From Enterococcus viikkiensis (GTDB taxonomy: Bacteria > Bacillota > Bacilli > Lactobacillales > Enterococcaceae), in the NCBI RefSeq assembly GCF_005405345.1, contig NZ_BJDW01000014.1:1-56933 (forward strand): 56,933 nucleotides of DNA, written 5' to 3'. The position numbers were made by a program, and so were the translations under genes. Below are positions 43,527 to 52,899 of this stretch, one piece after another. Positions within the stretch are counted from its first letter, which is position 1, and every line of letters begins with the position of its first letter. Below the pieces are notes generated by a model that made no database searches, had not been told where the DNA came from, and saw only the letters and a list, made by a program, of their open reading frames with translations.

Positions 43527-43894
43527 TATATAACTTCCTCCGATTTTCATCTTGTCTTTTTCTTCTGTCTTATTGACTACGAGAGCTACTTTATCATCCT
43601 TTTGTATTTCATGGGTAATATTATTGTGACAATTCATTACAATAAGATGAAACAATGTAACAAAACTTCTCTTCGTGTGTCACTTTGAAATATAGTGTTT
43701 TTATCAATTGGCCATAAACAGCTTATACACAAGCGGTTTATAGCGTTTACAACTGTTTTACCCTTATATTACAAAAATTATTCCCAGCAACATTGACATC
43801 TTTTTGTAATGAAACTGGAGAAACCGGCACTGTTTTTTTTGAATTATTTTGCAACTATTTTTGGGGTATTTACATTTCAATAAGACTTTATAAC
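43527..43894 (-). promoter_or_regulatory. Long upstream region of the LysM gene
   Basis: About 370 nt without a gene. A WalR-like direct repeat TGTAAT-N5-GGTAAA (43773-43757; one mismatch to TGTWAH-N5-TGTWAH) fits control by the WalRK wall-stress system. Next to it TGTAAACGCTATAA resembles a CcpA cre site with one mismatch. Several AT-rich promoter-like stretches occur, none convincing. All of this is motif reading only. Confidence 0.35.
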
Positions 43895-43932
43895 AAAAAA
43901 ATACTTCCACTCACCGCAGTAAGCAGAAGTAT
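43895..43932 (-). terminator. Terminator after the flippase gene
   Basis: Stem ATACTTC...GAAGTAT with paired inner segments CTTAC/GTGAG, followed by T7 on the minus strand. Confidence 0.7.
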
Positions 43933-43935
43933 GCC

Positions 43936-45573
43936 TTATTTTATTCTTAATCGATGGCGCCATTTTCTTCCTTGTGGTCCAACCAATTTATCGACTAAAC
44001 GAATCTTCAGCGACAAATAGAAATACACCCAGCCGCCTACTCCAGCCGTCAATAAACATGTAATCAAAGCTTGTCCTCGCAATGCAGGGTCTAAAACTAA
44101 ATAACTGACTTGCCGTACAATGAACGCGACGATCAGCATCAATACTGTCAAAATCAGTATTAAGACACAACGACGAAAGGCTAAATGATAATTGGCCCGC
44201 ACGACTTTTTGAAGCTTCCAAAGGGACAATCCGCAGGTCAGACTTAGACTGATAGCCGTCGCCAACAAGGGACCATAAACCTCAAAAAGCTGGATCAACG
44301 GCACTTGGATCACCACTTTTAGCAATAAACCAGCCAACCAATAACGTACAGCGATACGACTATGTGAGATACCTTGAAGTGTTGTCGATAACATCATAAA
44401 CAATGCTGAAATCAAGCCAGTAATACAAGCAACGACTAAGATTTTACTTCCTAAAACATCCGCGGAATAAAAGACGGTATTTAATGGATAGGCCAACAAG
44501 ATCATGCCTGTGATGGCCGGCAACATGATAAAGGCAAATAATTGAATAGTGGTATTCACAAGCTTCGCTAGCTCCGGTCGTCTTCGCTGAGTAAATAATT
44601 CGGTCAGCATCGGTAAGCTAGTCAATGCCAAAGAAGTGCCTAACGCGACTACCACCATTGTCAATTTATCTGGATTCGCACTAAATAAGGCATAGAGATC
44701 AACTAATTGTTTGTGACTGTAATTCGTGTTGGCATCCATCGTATGGATAAAGGTCACTTGATCAATCAATTTATAAAAAGTGATCCCGCCCCCCAATAAA
44801 ATAAAAGGAATCGCTTGCCGCACCGTTTCCAGCAATAATTTTTTCGTGTCAATGGTTACCTTATTCAAGCTATAATTCAGCTGCAGATCACTGCGTTCCT
44901 TATCCTTGAACCAATAAAACAGCAAAACGCCATAAGCCCCAATCATTCCCACCGCTGCTGCAAAGGTCGATTGAATCACTGCATTTAGATAATCGCCATC
45001 TAGCACCTTCATAATGATAAAGACACTCAACAGCATATAAACAACGCGAACAACCTGCTCTATGACTTGCGAGATTGCTGATGGACGCATGTCCTGCTGA
45101 CCTTGAAAATAGCCGCGCAAGACGCTCATACAAGGAAAAGCAATCACCGCGATACTCAAAGACTGGATCACTGGGATCAAGGCTTGGCCACCCCCAGATA
45201 CTTGCGCCAACAATGGTGCAGAAAAAAACATTCCCCCGCCAAAAATGATGCCTAAGATCGCCGTGACCTGCAATGCCTTAATCAATAAGCGGCGGCTCGT
45301 GCGGTATTCTCCTAGAGAATTGTAACGGGCGACTTGTTTAGCGATCGCTCCAGGCAACCCCGCCGTGGAGATCATCATAAATAAGGCATAAAAGGTATAG
45401 CCCATATTAAATAAGCCATTCGCCGCACGGGCATTTTCTCCCATCCAGGCGTACCACGGAATAATATAGATTGCGCCGATCAAGCGGGAAAAAATACTTC
45501 CTACCGAAAGCCAGGCGGAGCCTTGGATCATTTTTTCTTGGTAGCTTAGATCACTCGGTTGTATCTTCTTCAT
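43936..45573 (-). CDS. MATE/MOP-family lipid-linked flippase (MurJ/SpoVB/YtgP type)
   Basis: A 545-residue membrane protein with about 14 helices. It begins QGSAWLSVGSIFSRLIGAIYIIPWYAWMG, the usual opening of the polysaccharide biosynthesis/MurJ group, and carries YNSLGEYRTSRRLL and FPCMSVLRGYFQGQQDMRPSAISQVIEQVVR, highly conserved in Firmicute YtgP, which can replace MurJ as lipid II flippase. It is divergent from murE with only about 120 nt between start codons, suggesting a peptidoglycan role. A teichoic or capsule role is the alternative. GGAGGAGACC precedes ATG 45573. Confidence 0.88.
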   Translation of the reverse strand: MKKIQPSDLSYQEKMIQGSAWLSVGSIFSRLIGAIYIIPWYAWMGENARAANGLFNMGYTFYALFMMISTAGLPGAIAKQVARYNSLGEYRTSRRLLIKALQVTAILGIIFGGGMFFSAPLLAQVSGGGQALIPVIQSLSIAVIAFPCMSVLRGYFQGQQDMRPSAISQVIEQVVRVVYMLLSVFIIMKVLDGDYLNAVIQSTFAAAVGMIGAYGVLLFYWFKDKERSDLQLNYSLNKVTIDTKKLLLETVRQAIPFILLGGGITFYKLIDQVTFIHTMDANTNYSHKQLVDLYALFSANPDKLTMVVVALGTSLALTSLPMLTELFTQRRRPELAKLVNTTIQLFAFIMLPAITGMILLAYPLNTVFYSADVLGSKILVVACITGLISALFMMLSTTLQGISHSRIAVRYWLAGLLLKVVIQVPLIQLFEVYGPLLATAISLSLTCGLSLWKLQKVVRANYHLAFRRCVLILILTVLMLIVAFIVRQVSYLVLDPALRGQALITCLLTAGVGGWVYFYLSLKIRLVDKLVGPQGRKWRHRLRIK

Positions 45574-45632
45574 GGTCTCCTCCTATTCATTCCTCTATAG
45601 TAAAACGAAATCGTTCTCATGACAATCACTCT

Positions 45633-45663
45633 TTGCTTTTTCTGTTCCCAGCTATGCTATAAT
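45633..45663 (+). promoter_or_regulatory. murE promoter
   Basis: Extended -10 TGCTATAAT (TATAAT 45658-45663) with a TTGCTT 19 nt upstream. The start point falls about 25 nt before ATG 45694, within a small inverted repeat ATAATAG/CTATTAT. Confidence 0.6.
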
Positions 45664-45693
45664 AGCCTAGACTATTATTATGGAGGTCTCAAC

Positions 45694-47190
45694 ATGCTGA
45701 CACTTACCCAAATTCAACAGATCCTTGAAGAAGAACATTTATTACGCGAGTTCATCACGCCGACAAAGTGGACGTTGGCGGCTCCCTTAGAAAAAAACTT
45801 TGCAGCTATTTCCTACGACTCACGAGCAGTCGATCCAGACACTTTATTTTTTTGCAAAGGCAATAACTTCCAACAAAGCTATCTTGAACAGGCACTCAGT
45901 GCGGGTCTGACTTGTTATATCGCCGAACAGCCTTACGAAGTACCGGCAGACTTAGCGATCATTGTAACAGACATTCGCAAAGCTTTGGCTGTCCTAAGTA
46001 TGGCCTTTTACGATTACCCACAAAAAAAATTACAACTGATTGGTATCACCGGTACCAAAGGCAAAACAACGGTGGCCTATTTCACGAAACAAATCTTAGA
46101 CCTTGCGACCAATAAAAAGACCGCTCTTTTATCTACCTTGAATACAACCTTGGATGGCGTGACTTTTTTCAAATCACAATTAACCACACCAGAATCACTA
46201 GACTTGTATCGCATGATGGCCGAAGCGGTGGAAAACGGCATGACCCACTTAGTCATGGAAGTCTCTTCCCAAGCCTATAAAGTGGCACGGGTCTATGGAC
46301 TGACCTTTGATGTCGGAATCTTTTTAAATATCTCACCGGATCATATTGGTCCTATCGAACACCCGACCTTTGAAGATTATTTCTACTGTAAACGCCAATT
46401 AGTCGCTAATTCACGGCAAGTCATTTTGCAAAATGAGATCGATCATTTTGATTTATTACAAGAACTTGCAGCAAAACAATCGCTGCCAGTAATTACTTAC
46501 GGCAACGAAGAAGCGGATTACCATGTTCAGCCCTTGGAACATCCGTTGGCCTTTGCTTTAACTAGTAAAAATGATCGCTTCCAATTAAACGGTGATTATG
46601 ACATTTTATTAGCCGGCGATTTCAACAAAGAAAATGCCGCTGCCGCCTTGATCGCCGGTGCCTTAGTCGGGGCGGATCAACAAGCGGGACGTCAGGGCTT
46701 GGCTAAAGCCTTGGTTCCTGGCCGTATGAATCTTTTGTTAAAACCTAACGGCGCTCATATCTATGTTGATTACGCCCATAATTATTTAAGTATGAAATCG
46801 CTGTTGGCCTTCGCCAAGGAACAACATCCAAACGGCGAAATCGTCGTAATTACTGGTTCGACTGGCAATAAAGCCGAATCCCGTCGCGCAGGTCTAGGTC
46901 AAGCTATCGGTGAATATGCTGACGTGGCACTTTTGACTAGCGACGATCCAAATTTCGAAGCGCCTGAAAAAATCGCTGAAGAAATTCGGCAAGCCATTAA
47001 CAACCCACATGTGACCGCTCGCTTTGAGGCTGATCGTAAAACAGTTATTGAAGAAGCTATTAAACAAGCCGGTCCCAATGACGCGATCATTCTAGCTGGC
47101 AAAGGGACTGACAACTATATGACTATCAATGGTGAAAGTCTTCCTTATGAAGGAGACTATCATTTAGCAGAAGCGTTTATTAAAGACTAG
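45694..47190 (+). CDS. murE: UDP-MurNAc-L-Ala-D-Glu:L-lysine ligase
   Basis: This 498-residue ATP-dependent ligase adds the third peptide residue to the peptidoglycan precursor. The N-terminal domain (DSRAVDPDTLFFCKGN) binds the UDP-sugar; the P-loop is GITGTKGKTTVAYF near residue 115; carbamylated Lys is in the ISPDHIGPIEHPTFEDYFYCKRQL block; the C-terminal domain has ITGSTGNKAESRR and the specificity motif DDPNFE near residue 430. DDPN marks L-lysine ligases, while DNPR marks meso-diaminopimelate ligases, so the cell wall is of the Lys type. I choose ATG 45694 behind TGGAGG; the 25 codons upstream cover the promoter. It is divergent from the MurJ-type flippase. Confidence 0.95.
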   Translation: MLTLTQIQQILEEEHLLREFITPTKWTLAAPLEKNFAAISYDSRAVDPDTLFFCKGNNFQQSYLEQALSAGLTCYIAEQPYEVPADLAIIVTDIRKALAVLSMAFYDYPQKKLQLIGITGTKGKTTVAYFTKQILDLATNKKTALLSTLNTTLDGVTFFKSQLTTPESLDLYRMMAEAVENGMTHLVMEVSSQAYKVARVYGLTFDVGIFLNISPDHIGPIEHPTFEDYFYCKRQLVANSRQVILQNEIDHFDLLQELAAKQSLPVITYGNEEADYHVQPLEHPLAFALTSKNDRFQLNGDYDILLAGDFNKENAAAALIAGALVGADQQAGRQGLAKALVPGRMNLLLKPNGAHIYVDYAHNYLSMKSLLAFAKEQHPNGEIVVITGSTGNKAESRRAGLGQAIGEYADVALLTSDDPNFEAPEKIAEEIRQAINNPHVTARFEADRKTVIEEAIKQAGPNDAIILAGKGTDNYMTINGESLPYEGDYHLAEAFIKD

Positions 47191-47216
47191 CGGACACCCG
47201 CTAGTCTTTAATTTTA
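47181..47216 (+). terminator. Terminator of murE
   Basis: Stem TAAAGACTAGCGG/CCGCTAGTCTTTA with a 4-nt loop and a T-rich tail. The murE stop codon TAG is inside the left arm. Confidence 0.8.
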
Positions 47217-47325
47217 TCACGATGTTTTGACTGATGACTCCCGCTTTCTTGCGACCCGTTTCGCTGCTTTTCTACGCCTCTTACTTTCCATAAATAATTT
47301 GGTCAGCACTTTGTATTTTTTTCGA

Positions 47326-47360
47326 TAAAAAGAGCGTCGCAAGAAAATTTGCGACGCTCT
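47326..47360 (-). terminator. Terminator of leuS
   Basis: Perfect stem AGAGCGTCGCAA/TTGCGACGCTCT with T5 on the minus strand. Confidence 0.9.
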
Positions 47361-47366
47361 AATTCT

Positions 47367-49880
47367 TTAATTGGCTACGATATTGACTAATTTATTCGGT
47401 ACTACGATCACTTTACGAATCGTTTTGCCTTCGAGGTTGCGCTGGATATGTTCATCCGCCATCGCCAGTTTTTCTAATTCATCTTTGGCTAGATCGACAG
47501 CTACCATCGCTTTTGAACGAACTTTTCCGTTGACTTGCAGGATCACTTCAATCTCATTTTCAATCAAAGCTTCTTCGTCATAGGTTGGCCAAGCCACATG
47601 AGAAATGCCACCTTCGTTTCCTAGGATCGCCCACAATTCTTCTGCGATATGTGGGGCAATCGGTGCTAGTAATTGGACGAAGCCTTCCACATATTCATAC
47701 GTTAACGCTTCAGCTTTATACGCATCGTTCACAAAGACCATCAACTGAGAGATTGCGGTATTCAAGTGCAAGTGTTCCATATCTTCAGTAACTTTTTTAA
47801 CCGTTTGATTGTAGACTTTCGTTAATGAACCATCATTTAAGGTGGTAATATGATCACGCATTTTACCATTTTCATCGACGATCAAACGCCATACCCGATC
47901 CAAGAATTTACGTGAGCCTTCTAAGCCATTTTCGCTCCAAGGAATCGAAGCATCTAATGGGCCCATGAACATTTCATACATCCGCAATGTATCCGCACCA
48001 TATTTTTCTACAACATCATCCGGGTTCACGACATTCTTCAATGATTTACTCATCTTCGCTGGTGCTTCTTCTAACTCTTCTCCAGTTTCAACGCTAAACC
48101 ATTTGCCATCACGTTTTTCGACTTTATTGGTTGGGACTAACGCACCACGGCTGTCACGGAAGCTTTGTCCTAAGATCATGCCTTGGTTGTATAATTTTTG
48201 GAATGGTTCATTCGTTGGTACTACACCGATGTCATACAAGAATTTATGCCAGAAGCGCACATACAATAAATGCAGCACCGCATGTTCTGCTCCACCGATA
48301 TAAAGATCGACTGGCATCCAGCGTTCTAGTTTTTCGTAATCTGCTAAAGCTTCCTTATTATGAGGATCGATGAAGCGCAAGTAATACCATGAGCTACCGG
48401 CCCATTGCGGCATCGTATTGGTTTCACGGCGCCCTTTTTTCCCGGTGATTGGATCAATCACGTTAACCCATTCATCGATATTTGCTAACGGTGATTCCCC
48501 GGTACCACTTGGCTTGATGTCTGTGGTTTTTGGCAGTTCCAACGGCAATTCGTAATCCGGTACTAAGCCGGTCGTTCCGTCTTCCCAATGGATCACAGGG
48601 ATCGGTTCGCCCCAATAACGTTGACGAGAGAACAACCAGTCACGCAAACGGTAGCTGATTTCTTTTTTACCACATTCGTGTTCTTCTAACCAAGCGACCA
48701 TTTGATCGATCGCCTCTTGTTTATTTAAGCCGTCTAAGAATTCAGAATTGATGTGCAGGCCATCGCCAGTAAAGGCTTCTTTGTCTACGTCGCCGCCTTC
48801 TAACACAGGCACGATTGGTAGGCCAAAGGTTTTCGCGAATTCATAGTCCCGCTCGTCATGGGCGGGAACCGCCATGATCGCGCCGGTTCCATAAGAAGCC
48901 AAGACATAATCCCCGATCCAGATCGGCATTTTTTCGCCGTTGACTGGATTGATCGCATACGCACCAGTGAAAACACCGGTTTTTTCTTTGGCTAAATCCG
49001 TCCGATTCAATTCTGATTTTTTCGATGCTTCATCGATGTAAGCATCCACCGCTGCTTTTTGTTCAGGCGTTGTGATTTTTTGAACCAAGTCTAATTCTGG
49101 TGCCAAGACGGCATAAGTCGCACCAAACAAGGTATCCGGACGAGTCGTAAAGACGGTGAAGCTTTCTTCGCTATCTGCAATCGCAAAAGACACATTCGCA
49201 CCGATCGAACGACCAATCCAGTTTCGTTGCATATCTTTGATACTTTCCGGCCAATCTAACGCGTCTAAGTCATCTAGCAAACGATCTGCATACGCTGTGA
49301 TCTTCAACATCCATTGACGCATCGGTTTGCGGATGACATCATAGCCGCCCCGTTCGCTCTTGCCATCGATCACTTCTTCATTAGAAATAACGGTGCCTAA
49401 TTCAGGTACCCAGTTAACCGGAACTTCTGCTTCATAAGCTAAGCCCTTTTCATACATTTGTTCGAAGATCCATTGCGTCCATTTATAATACTCAGGGTCC
49501 GTTGTGTTGATTTCACGATTCCAGTCATAGCTAAAACCAAGTGAATTGATTTGACGCTTGAAAGTCTCGATATTTTTCTTCGTAAATTCCGCTGGGTCAT
49601 TGCCTGTATCTAGCGCATATTGCTCCGCCGGCAAACCAAAAGCATCCCACCCCATTGGATGCAGCACATTATAGCCTTGTGCTCGTTTCAAGCGTGCAAT
49701 CACGTCTGTCGCTGTATACCCTTCTGGATGTCCTACGTGTAAGCCTTGACCAGACGGATAAGGAAACATATCTAAGGCATAAAATTTTGGTTTTTCAGGA
49801 TCATCTTGGGTATTAAACACATTGTGCTTCGCCCAATACTTTTGCCATTTTTTTTCAATCGCTTTGTGCTCGTAACTCAT
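47367..49880 (-). CDS. leuS: Leucyl-tRNA synthetase
   Basis: An 837-residue class I synthetase charging tRNA-Leu. The HIGH-type motif is in [21 protein letters not shown] (about 40-60), the zinc/editing insertion spans roughly 225-420 with [18 protein letters not shown] and [15 protein letters not shown] (editing pocket), and [14 protein letters not shown] near residue 613 is the ATP loop. The C-terminal part ([12 protein letters not shown]) is the usual anticodon/arm-binding piece. ATG 49880 follows AGGAGGCGC. A leucine T-box precedes it. Confidence 0.97.
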   Translation of the reverse strand: MSYEHKAIEKKWQKYWAKHNVFNTQDDPEKPKFYALDMFPYPSGQGLHVGHPEGYTATDVIARLKRAQGYNVLHPMGWDAFGLPAEQYALDTGNDPAEFTKKNIETFKRQINSLGFSYDWNREINTTDPEYYKWTQWIFEQMYEKGLAYEAEVPVNWVPELGTVISNEEVIDGKSERGGYDVIRKPMRQWMLKITAYADRLLDDLDALDWPESIKDMQRNWIGRSIGANVSFAIADSEESFTVFTTRPDTLFGATYAVLAPELDLVQKITTPEQKAAVDAYIDEASKKSELNRTDLAKEKTGVFTGAYAINPVNGEKMPIWIGDYVLASYGTGAIMAVPAHDERDYEFAKTFGLPIVPVLEGGDVDKEAFTGDGLHINSEFLDGLNKQEAIDQMVAWLEEHECGKKEISYRLRDWLFSRQRYWGEPIPVIHWEDGTTGLVPDYELPLELPKTTDIKPSGTGESPLANIDEWVNVIDPITGKKGRRETNTMPQWAGSSWYYLRFIDPHNKEALADYEKLERWMPVDLYIGGAEHAVLHLLYVRFWHKFLYDIGVVPTNEPFQKLYNQGMILGQSFRDSRGALVPTNKVEKRDGKWFSVETGEELEEAPAKMSKSLKNVVNPDDVVEKYGADTLRMYEMFMGPLDASIPWSENGLEGSRKFLDRVWRLIVDENGKMRDHITTLNDGSLTKVYNQTVKKVTEDMEHLHLNTAISQLMVFVNDAYKAEALTYEYVEGFVQLLAPIAPHIAEELWAILGNEGGISHVAWPTYDEEALIENEIEVILQVNGKVRSKAMVAVDLAKDELEKLAMADEHIQRNLEGKTIRKVIVVPNKLVNIVAN

Positions 49881-49948
49881 GTTGCGCCTCCTAATATATG
49901 AACTTATTTGTATACATGAATCATTCGGTGAAATCAGCCCACCATTGA

Positions 49949-50185
49949 ATAAAAATAAGACGCCCTACGAAAGCTCAAAAAGAACTTTCATAGGACGTTA
50001 TCAACGTGGTACCACCTATTTTTATCTGTCGATGACAGACCTCTAAAGAGCTAACGGTCTCTAGCCGGATCAATCGATCATGCTCCAAGGTAAGTTCGAA
50101 TGTCCGCATGCACACTCTCAGCCCCGTGCGCTCTCTGAAATGCGTTCGCTTCTACTACTCCTCTTCCAAGCAATAATATTCAAAG
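49949..50185 (-). promoter_or_regulatory. Leucine T-box leader of leuS
   Basis: This riboswitch fills most of the 49881-50358 gap. The antiterminator motif AGGTGGTACCACG lies at 50017-50005 and the terminator stem GACGCCCTACGAAAGCTC with its partner at 49959-49999. In stem I the segment TTCGAACTTACC has CTT (50094-50092) at the specifier position, a leucine codon. This matches the gene controlled, so uncharged tRNA-Leu relieves termination. Confidence 0.92.
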
Positions 50186-50192
50186 TAGTTTT

Positions 50193-50221
50193 ATCTTAGC
50201 AGATTCCAAAATATTATTCAA
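50193..50221 (-). promoter_or_regulatory. Promoter of the leuS T-box
   Basis: TTGAAT (50221-50216), 17 nt, TAAGAT with a TGC extension (50198-50193) on the minus strand. Confidence 0.7.
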
Positions 50222-50253
50222 TTGAATTCGCCTTAAGAAGCCCGCAAAAAAAA

Positions 50254-50281
50254 TTGTCCCCACTAGGAATCATGTTATAAT
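50254..50281 (+). promoter_or_regulatory. Promoter of the PAP2-mnmL-mnmM operon
   Basis: TTGTCC (50254-50259), 16 nt, extended -10 TGTTATAAT (TATAAT 50276-50281). The leader contains a small hairpin GACTC...GAGTC. Confidence 0.65.
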
Positions 50282-50358
50282 AGTTCCCAGTTCGACTCGC
50301 AGATTTTGTGAGTCAAAAATAAATTTTCATTTCAAGAGAGGTTGAACCAACTAACTGT

Positions 50359-51018
50359 ATGAAAAATAAATCCACCTACCAATTAACCGGCAGTTTTACC
50401 TTGCTATTTTTTGCGGCCTTGTGCTATATCCTTCGTTTTTACCCAGAGACGCTAAGAGGCTTTGACCGCGGGATCATTCACGCTGTTCACGGGTTGTCCC
50501 CACAAATGAACGGCTACTTTCTGTGGGTAACAAAATTCGCCAATCCGATTACGGTGGTGATTCTATCCATCGTATTTGTTGCTTTGTTCTATTTCAATCA
50601 GCAAAAGATCACGGCATTGTGGTTGGCCTTGAGCATGGCCTTAATCAGCGGGATAGGCAACCATTCCTTAAAATTATTCTTTCACCGCCCGCGACCGACG
50701 ATCCTGCCCCATTTAGTGACAGAACACAGCTTTAGCTTTCCTAGCGGCCATTCAACTGCCAGTACCTTGTTGTACGGCACCTTGATTTTTGTGGCGGGTC
50801 TATTTTTTAAAGAAAAAGTTTCTCGCTTGATGGCCCAGCTCCTTCTTGGCCTATTGATCTTCAGTATTATCATCAGCCGGATCTATCTCGGCGTCCATTA
50901 TCCCAGCGATGTGCTAGCCGGCTTCTTATTTGGCAGCAGCTGGCTCTTATTTACCTACCCTTATTACAAAGAAAAAAAATTAGTTTACGATTTGCAAACG
51001 ATTAGGAGAAAAAAATGA
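50359..51018 (+). CDS. PAP2-family phosphatase (membrane)
   Basis: A 219-residue membrane phosphatase with six predicted helices. The three PAP2 motifs are present: KLFFHRPRP (K-x6-RP) near residue 107, FPSGHST near residue 130, and SRIYLGVHYPSDVLAG (SR-x5-H-x3-D) near residue 175. Members dephosphorylate phosphatidate, phosphatidylglycerol phosphate or undecaprenyl pyrophosphate outside the membrane; the choice here is unknown. The ribosome site GAGAGG stands unusually far (about 19 nt) from ATG 50359. It overlaps mnmL by 4 nt, so the three genes form one unit. Confidence 0.9.
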   Translation: MKNKSTYQLTGSFTLLFFAALCYILRFYPETLRGFDRGIIHAVHGLSPQMNGYFLWVTKFANPITVVILSIVFVALFYFNQQKITALWLALSMALISGIGNHSLKLFFHRPRPTILPHLVTEHSFSFPSGHSTASTLLYGTLIFVAGLFFKEKVSRLMAQLLLGLLIFSIIISRIYLGVHYPSDVLAGFLFGSSWLLFTYPYYKEKKLVYDLQTIRRKK

Positions 51019-51995
51019 CCTTTATTTATAGTGACGATGACAACAAACGCTACCATTCATGGAATTATGCACTGCGGCAAGAATTCGGCGGGAAAATTTT
51101 TAAAGTACCGGTGGACGGCGGCTTTGATTGCCCCAACCGTGACGGGACCGTCGCACACGGCGGCTGCACCTTTTGCAGTGTCTCTGGTTCCGGCGATATG
51201 ATCGTGGCTCCAAGTGATCCGCTACCGCAGCAATTTCATAAAGAAATCGACATGATGCACCAAAAGTGGCCTCACGTCGATCAATACATCGTCTATTTTC
51301 AAAATTTCACCAATACCCATGCACCTGTTGAGGTGATTCGTGAACGCTTCGAGCAAGTCGTGAACCTTCCTGGTGTCGTTGGTTTGTCTGTCGGCACTCG
51401 ACCAGATTGTCTGCCACCGGAAGTCGTAGACTATTTGGCCGAATTAAATCAGCGCTTATACTTATGGGTCGAGCTTGGCTTGCAAACGACTTATGAAAAA
51501 ACCAGTGATCGGATTAATCGTGCCCACGACTATCCTACCTATGTGGATGCGGTAGCTCGCTTGCGGAAACACAATATCAATGTTTGCACTCATTTAATCA
51601 ATGGTTTGCCTGGGGAATCATTAGAAATGATGCGGGAAAATGTTCGGCGGACGATTTTAGATTCCGATGTTCAAGGAATCAAACTACATTTGCTTCATTT
51701 GATGCGCAACACAAAGATGCTGCGGGATTATGCCGAAGGTCGGCTGCAGCTCATGAGTAAAGACGATTACGTCTCGGTGATCTGTGATCAATTAGAAATG
51801 ATCCCGCAAGACATCATTATTCATCGCTTAACTGGCGATGCCCCATGGGATTCTTTAGTTGGTCCAATGTGGAGTCTCAAAAAATGGGAAGTCTTAAACG
51901 CGATCGACCAAGAATTGATTCGCCGCGACTCTTATCAAGGAAAATTTGCGTTACGAGGTGAATTCACGCATGCTACTAACAGCCTTACGCTTTAG
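51015..51995 (+). CDS. mnmL: Radical SAM tRNA-modifying enzyme MnmL (YtqA)
   Basis: A 326-residue radical SAM protein of the YtqA (TIGR01212) group. It binds the 4Fe-4S cluster through three Cys spaced differently from the standard CxxxCxxC: GFDCPNRDGTVAHGGCTFC near residues 35-53. YTqA has been reported as MnmL, which converts cmnm5(s2)U34 to nm5(s2)U34 in bacteria lacking the MnmC oxidase. Conserved blocks YFQNFTNTHAPVEVIRERFE and GTRPDCLPPEVVDYLAEL support the family. It overlaps the PAP2 gene by 4 nt and mnmM by 26 nt; this pairing matches the two-step pathway. Confidence 0.88.
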   Translation: MTFIYSDDDNKRYHSWNYALRQEFGGKIFKVPVDGGFDCPNRDGTVAHGGCTFCSVSGSGDMIVAPSDPLPQQFHKEIDMMHQKWPHVDQYIVYFQNFTNTHAPVEVIRERFEQVVNLPGVVGLSVGTRPDCLPPEVVDYLAELNQRLYLWVELGLQTTYEKTSDRINRAHDYPTYVDAVARLRKHNINVCTHLINGLPGESLEMMRENVRRTILDSDVQGIKLHLLHLMRNTKMLRDYAEGRLQLMSKDDYVSVICDQLEMIPQDIIIHRLTGDAPWDSLVGPMWSLKKWEVLNAIDQELIRRDSYQGKFALRGEFTHATNSLTL

Positions 51996-52530
51996 TCATC
52001 AATTATTAAAAGAAATTATCACAGCCGGCGATCATGTCATTGATGCCACGATAGGTAATGGCAACGATACGCTCTTTTTAGCAGAGCTCGTTGGAGTAAC
52101 GGGTCACGTCTACGGCTTTGATATTCAGGCACAAGCCTTAAAGAATACACGGGAAAAATTAGGTCCAGCCATCGATCAGACGACCCTTTATCTGGCTGGA
52201 CATGAAACCATCGAAGAAAACATTCCAGCAGAGCAACCGATCAAAGGCGCCATCTTTAATCTTGGCTATTTACCAAAGGGGGATAAACAGATCATCACCT
52301 TGCCCGAAACAACCAAGCAAGCAATGGATGCCATTTTGAAGCGGTTGGTTGTTGGCGGACGCATGATCGTAGTGATTTATTATGGTCATGCCGGCGGTGA
52401 AGACGAGAAGCACGAAGTTCTCGACTATTGCCAAAACCTGCCGCAAGAAAAATACAGCGTCTTGAATTATCAATTCATCAATCAAAAAAACAACCCACCC
52501 ATTTTATTATGCGTCGAAGCCCGCGTATAA
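51970..52530 (+). CDS. mnmM: tRNA mnm5(s2)U34 methyltransferase MnmM (YtqB)
   Basis: A 186-residue class I SAM methyltransferase of the YtqB group, reported to methylate nm5(s2)U34 to mnm5(s2)U34 in tRNA (MnmM). Motif I is VIDATIGNGNDTLFLAEL near residues 22-39; the family block IFNLGYLPKGDK lies near residue 93 and YGHAGGEDEKHEV near residue 140. I start at ATG 51970 because GAGGTGA precedes it with good spacing; a frame from 51946 is also open. It overlaps mnmL by 26 nt, a strong sign of shared function. Confidence 0.88.
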   Translation: MLLTALRFSHQLLKEIITAGDHVIDATIGNGNDTLFLAELVGVTGHVYGFDIQAQALKNTREKLGPAIDQTTLYLAGHETIEENIPAEQPIKGAIFNLGYLPKGDKQIITLPETTKQAMDAILKRLVVGGRMIVVIYYGHAGGEDEKHEVLDYCQNLPQEKYSVLNYQFINQKNNPPILLCVEARV

Positions 52531-52540
52531 AATGCTCAAA

Positions 52541-52585
52541 AAAAACGTCGATCATCATTCTAGTAAATGAGAATCGACGTTTTTT
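52541..52585 (+). terminator. Terminator after mnmM
   Basis: Stem AAAAACGTCGAT/ATCGACGTTTTT with further pairing ATCATT/AATGA inside, then T6. Confidence 0.8.
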
Positions 52586-52612
52586 ATTCAGTAGCCCATG
52601 TAGGCAAAAGAA

Positions 52613-52640
52613 TTGCTTTCCCTTCAGACATCCGTATACT
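52613..52640 (+). promoter_or_regulatory. Promoter of the 55-codon gene
   Basis: TTGCTT (52613-52618), 16 nt, TATACT (52635-52640). Confidence 0.6.
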
Positions 52641-52670
52641 ATAAGCTAACTTAAAAAAGCAGGTGATCTT

Positions 52671-52838
52671 ATGTATGTTGTCAAAGTCCTACATGGTTAC
52701 ATTGGTAAAGAAGGTCAGCGGACCCGTGAAAAAGACCCTGGAAAACTGCTCGTATTCACAAGTAAACAAGAGTCCGATCAATTCGCCGAAAAAATTGGTG
52801 GCCGTAGCAAACATGTCTCAAAAATCCGTAAAGATTGA
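52671..52838 (+). CDS. Small basic protein, 55 residues
   Basis: This complete short frame (ATG 52671, stop 52836-52838) is easily missed. The product MYVVKVLHGYIGKEGQRTRE... is basic and soluble, with GKLLVFTSKQESDQFAEKIGG and a lysine-rich tail SKHVSKIRKD. Pattern: a beta strand, a loop, a strand and a helix, reminiscent of small nucleic-acid or ribosome-associated proteins, but I do not recognise the family. It has its own ribosome site (AGGTG, five bases before ATG), promoter and a strong terminator, so it is very probably a real gene. Confidence 0.78.
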   Translation: MYVVKVLHGYIGKEGQRTREKDPGKLLVFTSKQESDQFAEKIGGRSKHVSKIRKD

Positions 52839-52853
52839 GTCTAGATAAATCAT

Positions 52854-52898
52854 AAAAAGGTCAAAGAAATCCAACTATCAGATTTCTTTGACCTTTTT
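52854..52898. terminator. Bidirectional terminator small gene / esterase
   Basis: Perfect 18-bp stem AAAAAGGTCAAAGAAATC with its complement, 9-nt loop, A and T runs on both ends. Confidence 0.93.
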
Positions 52899-52899
52899 A

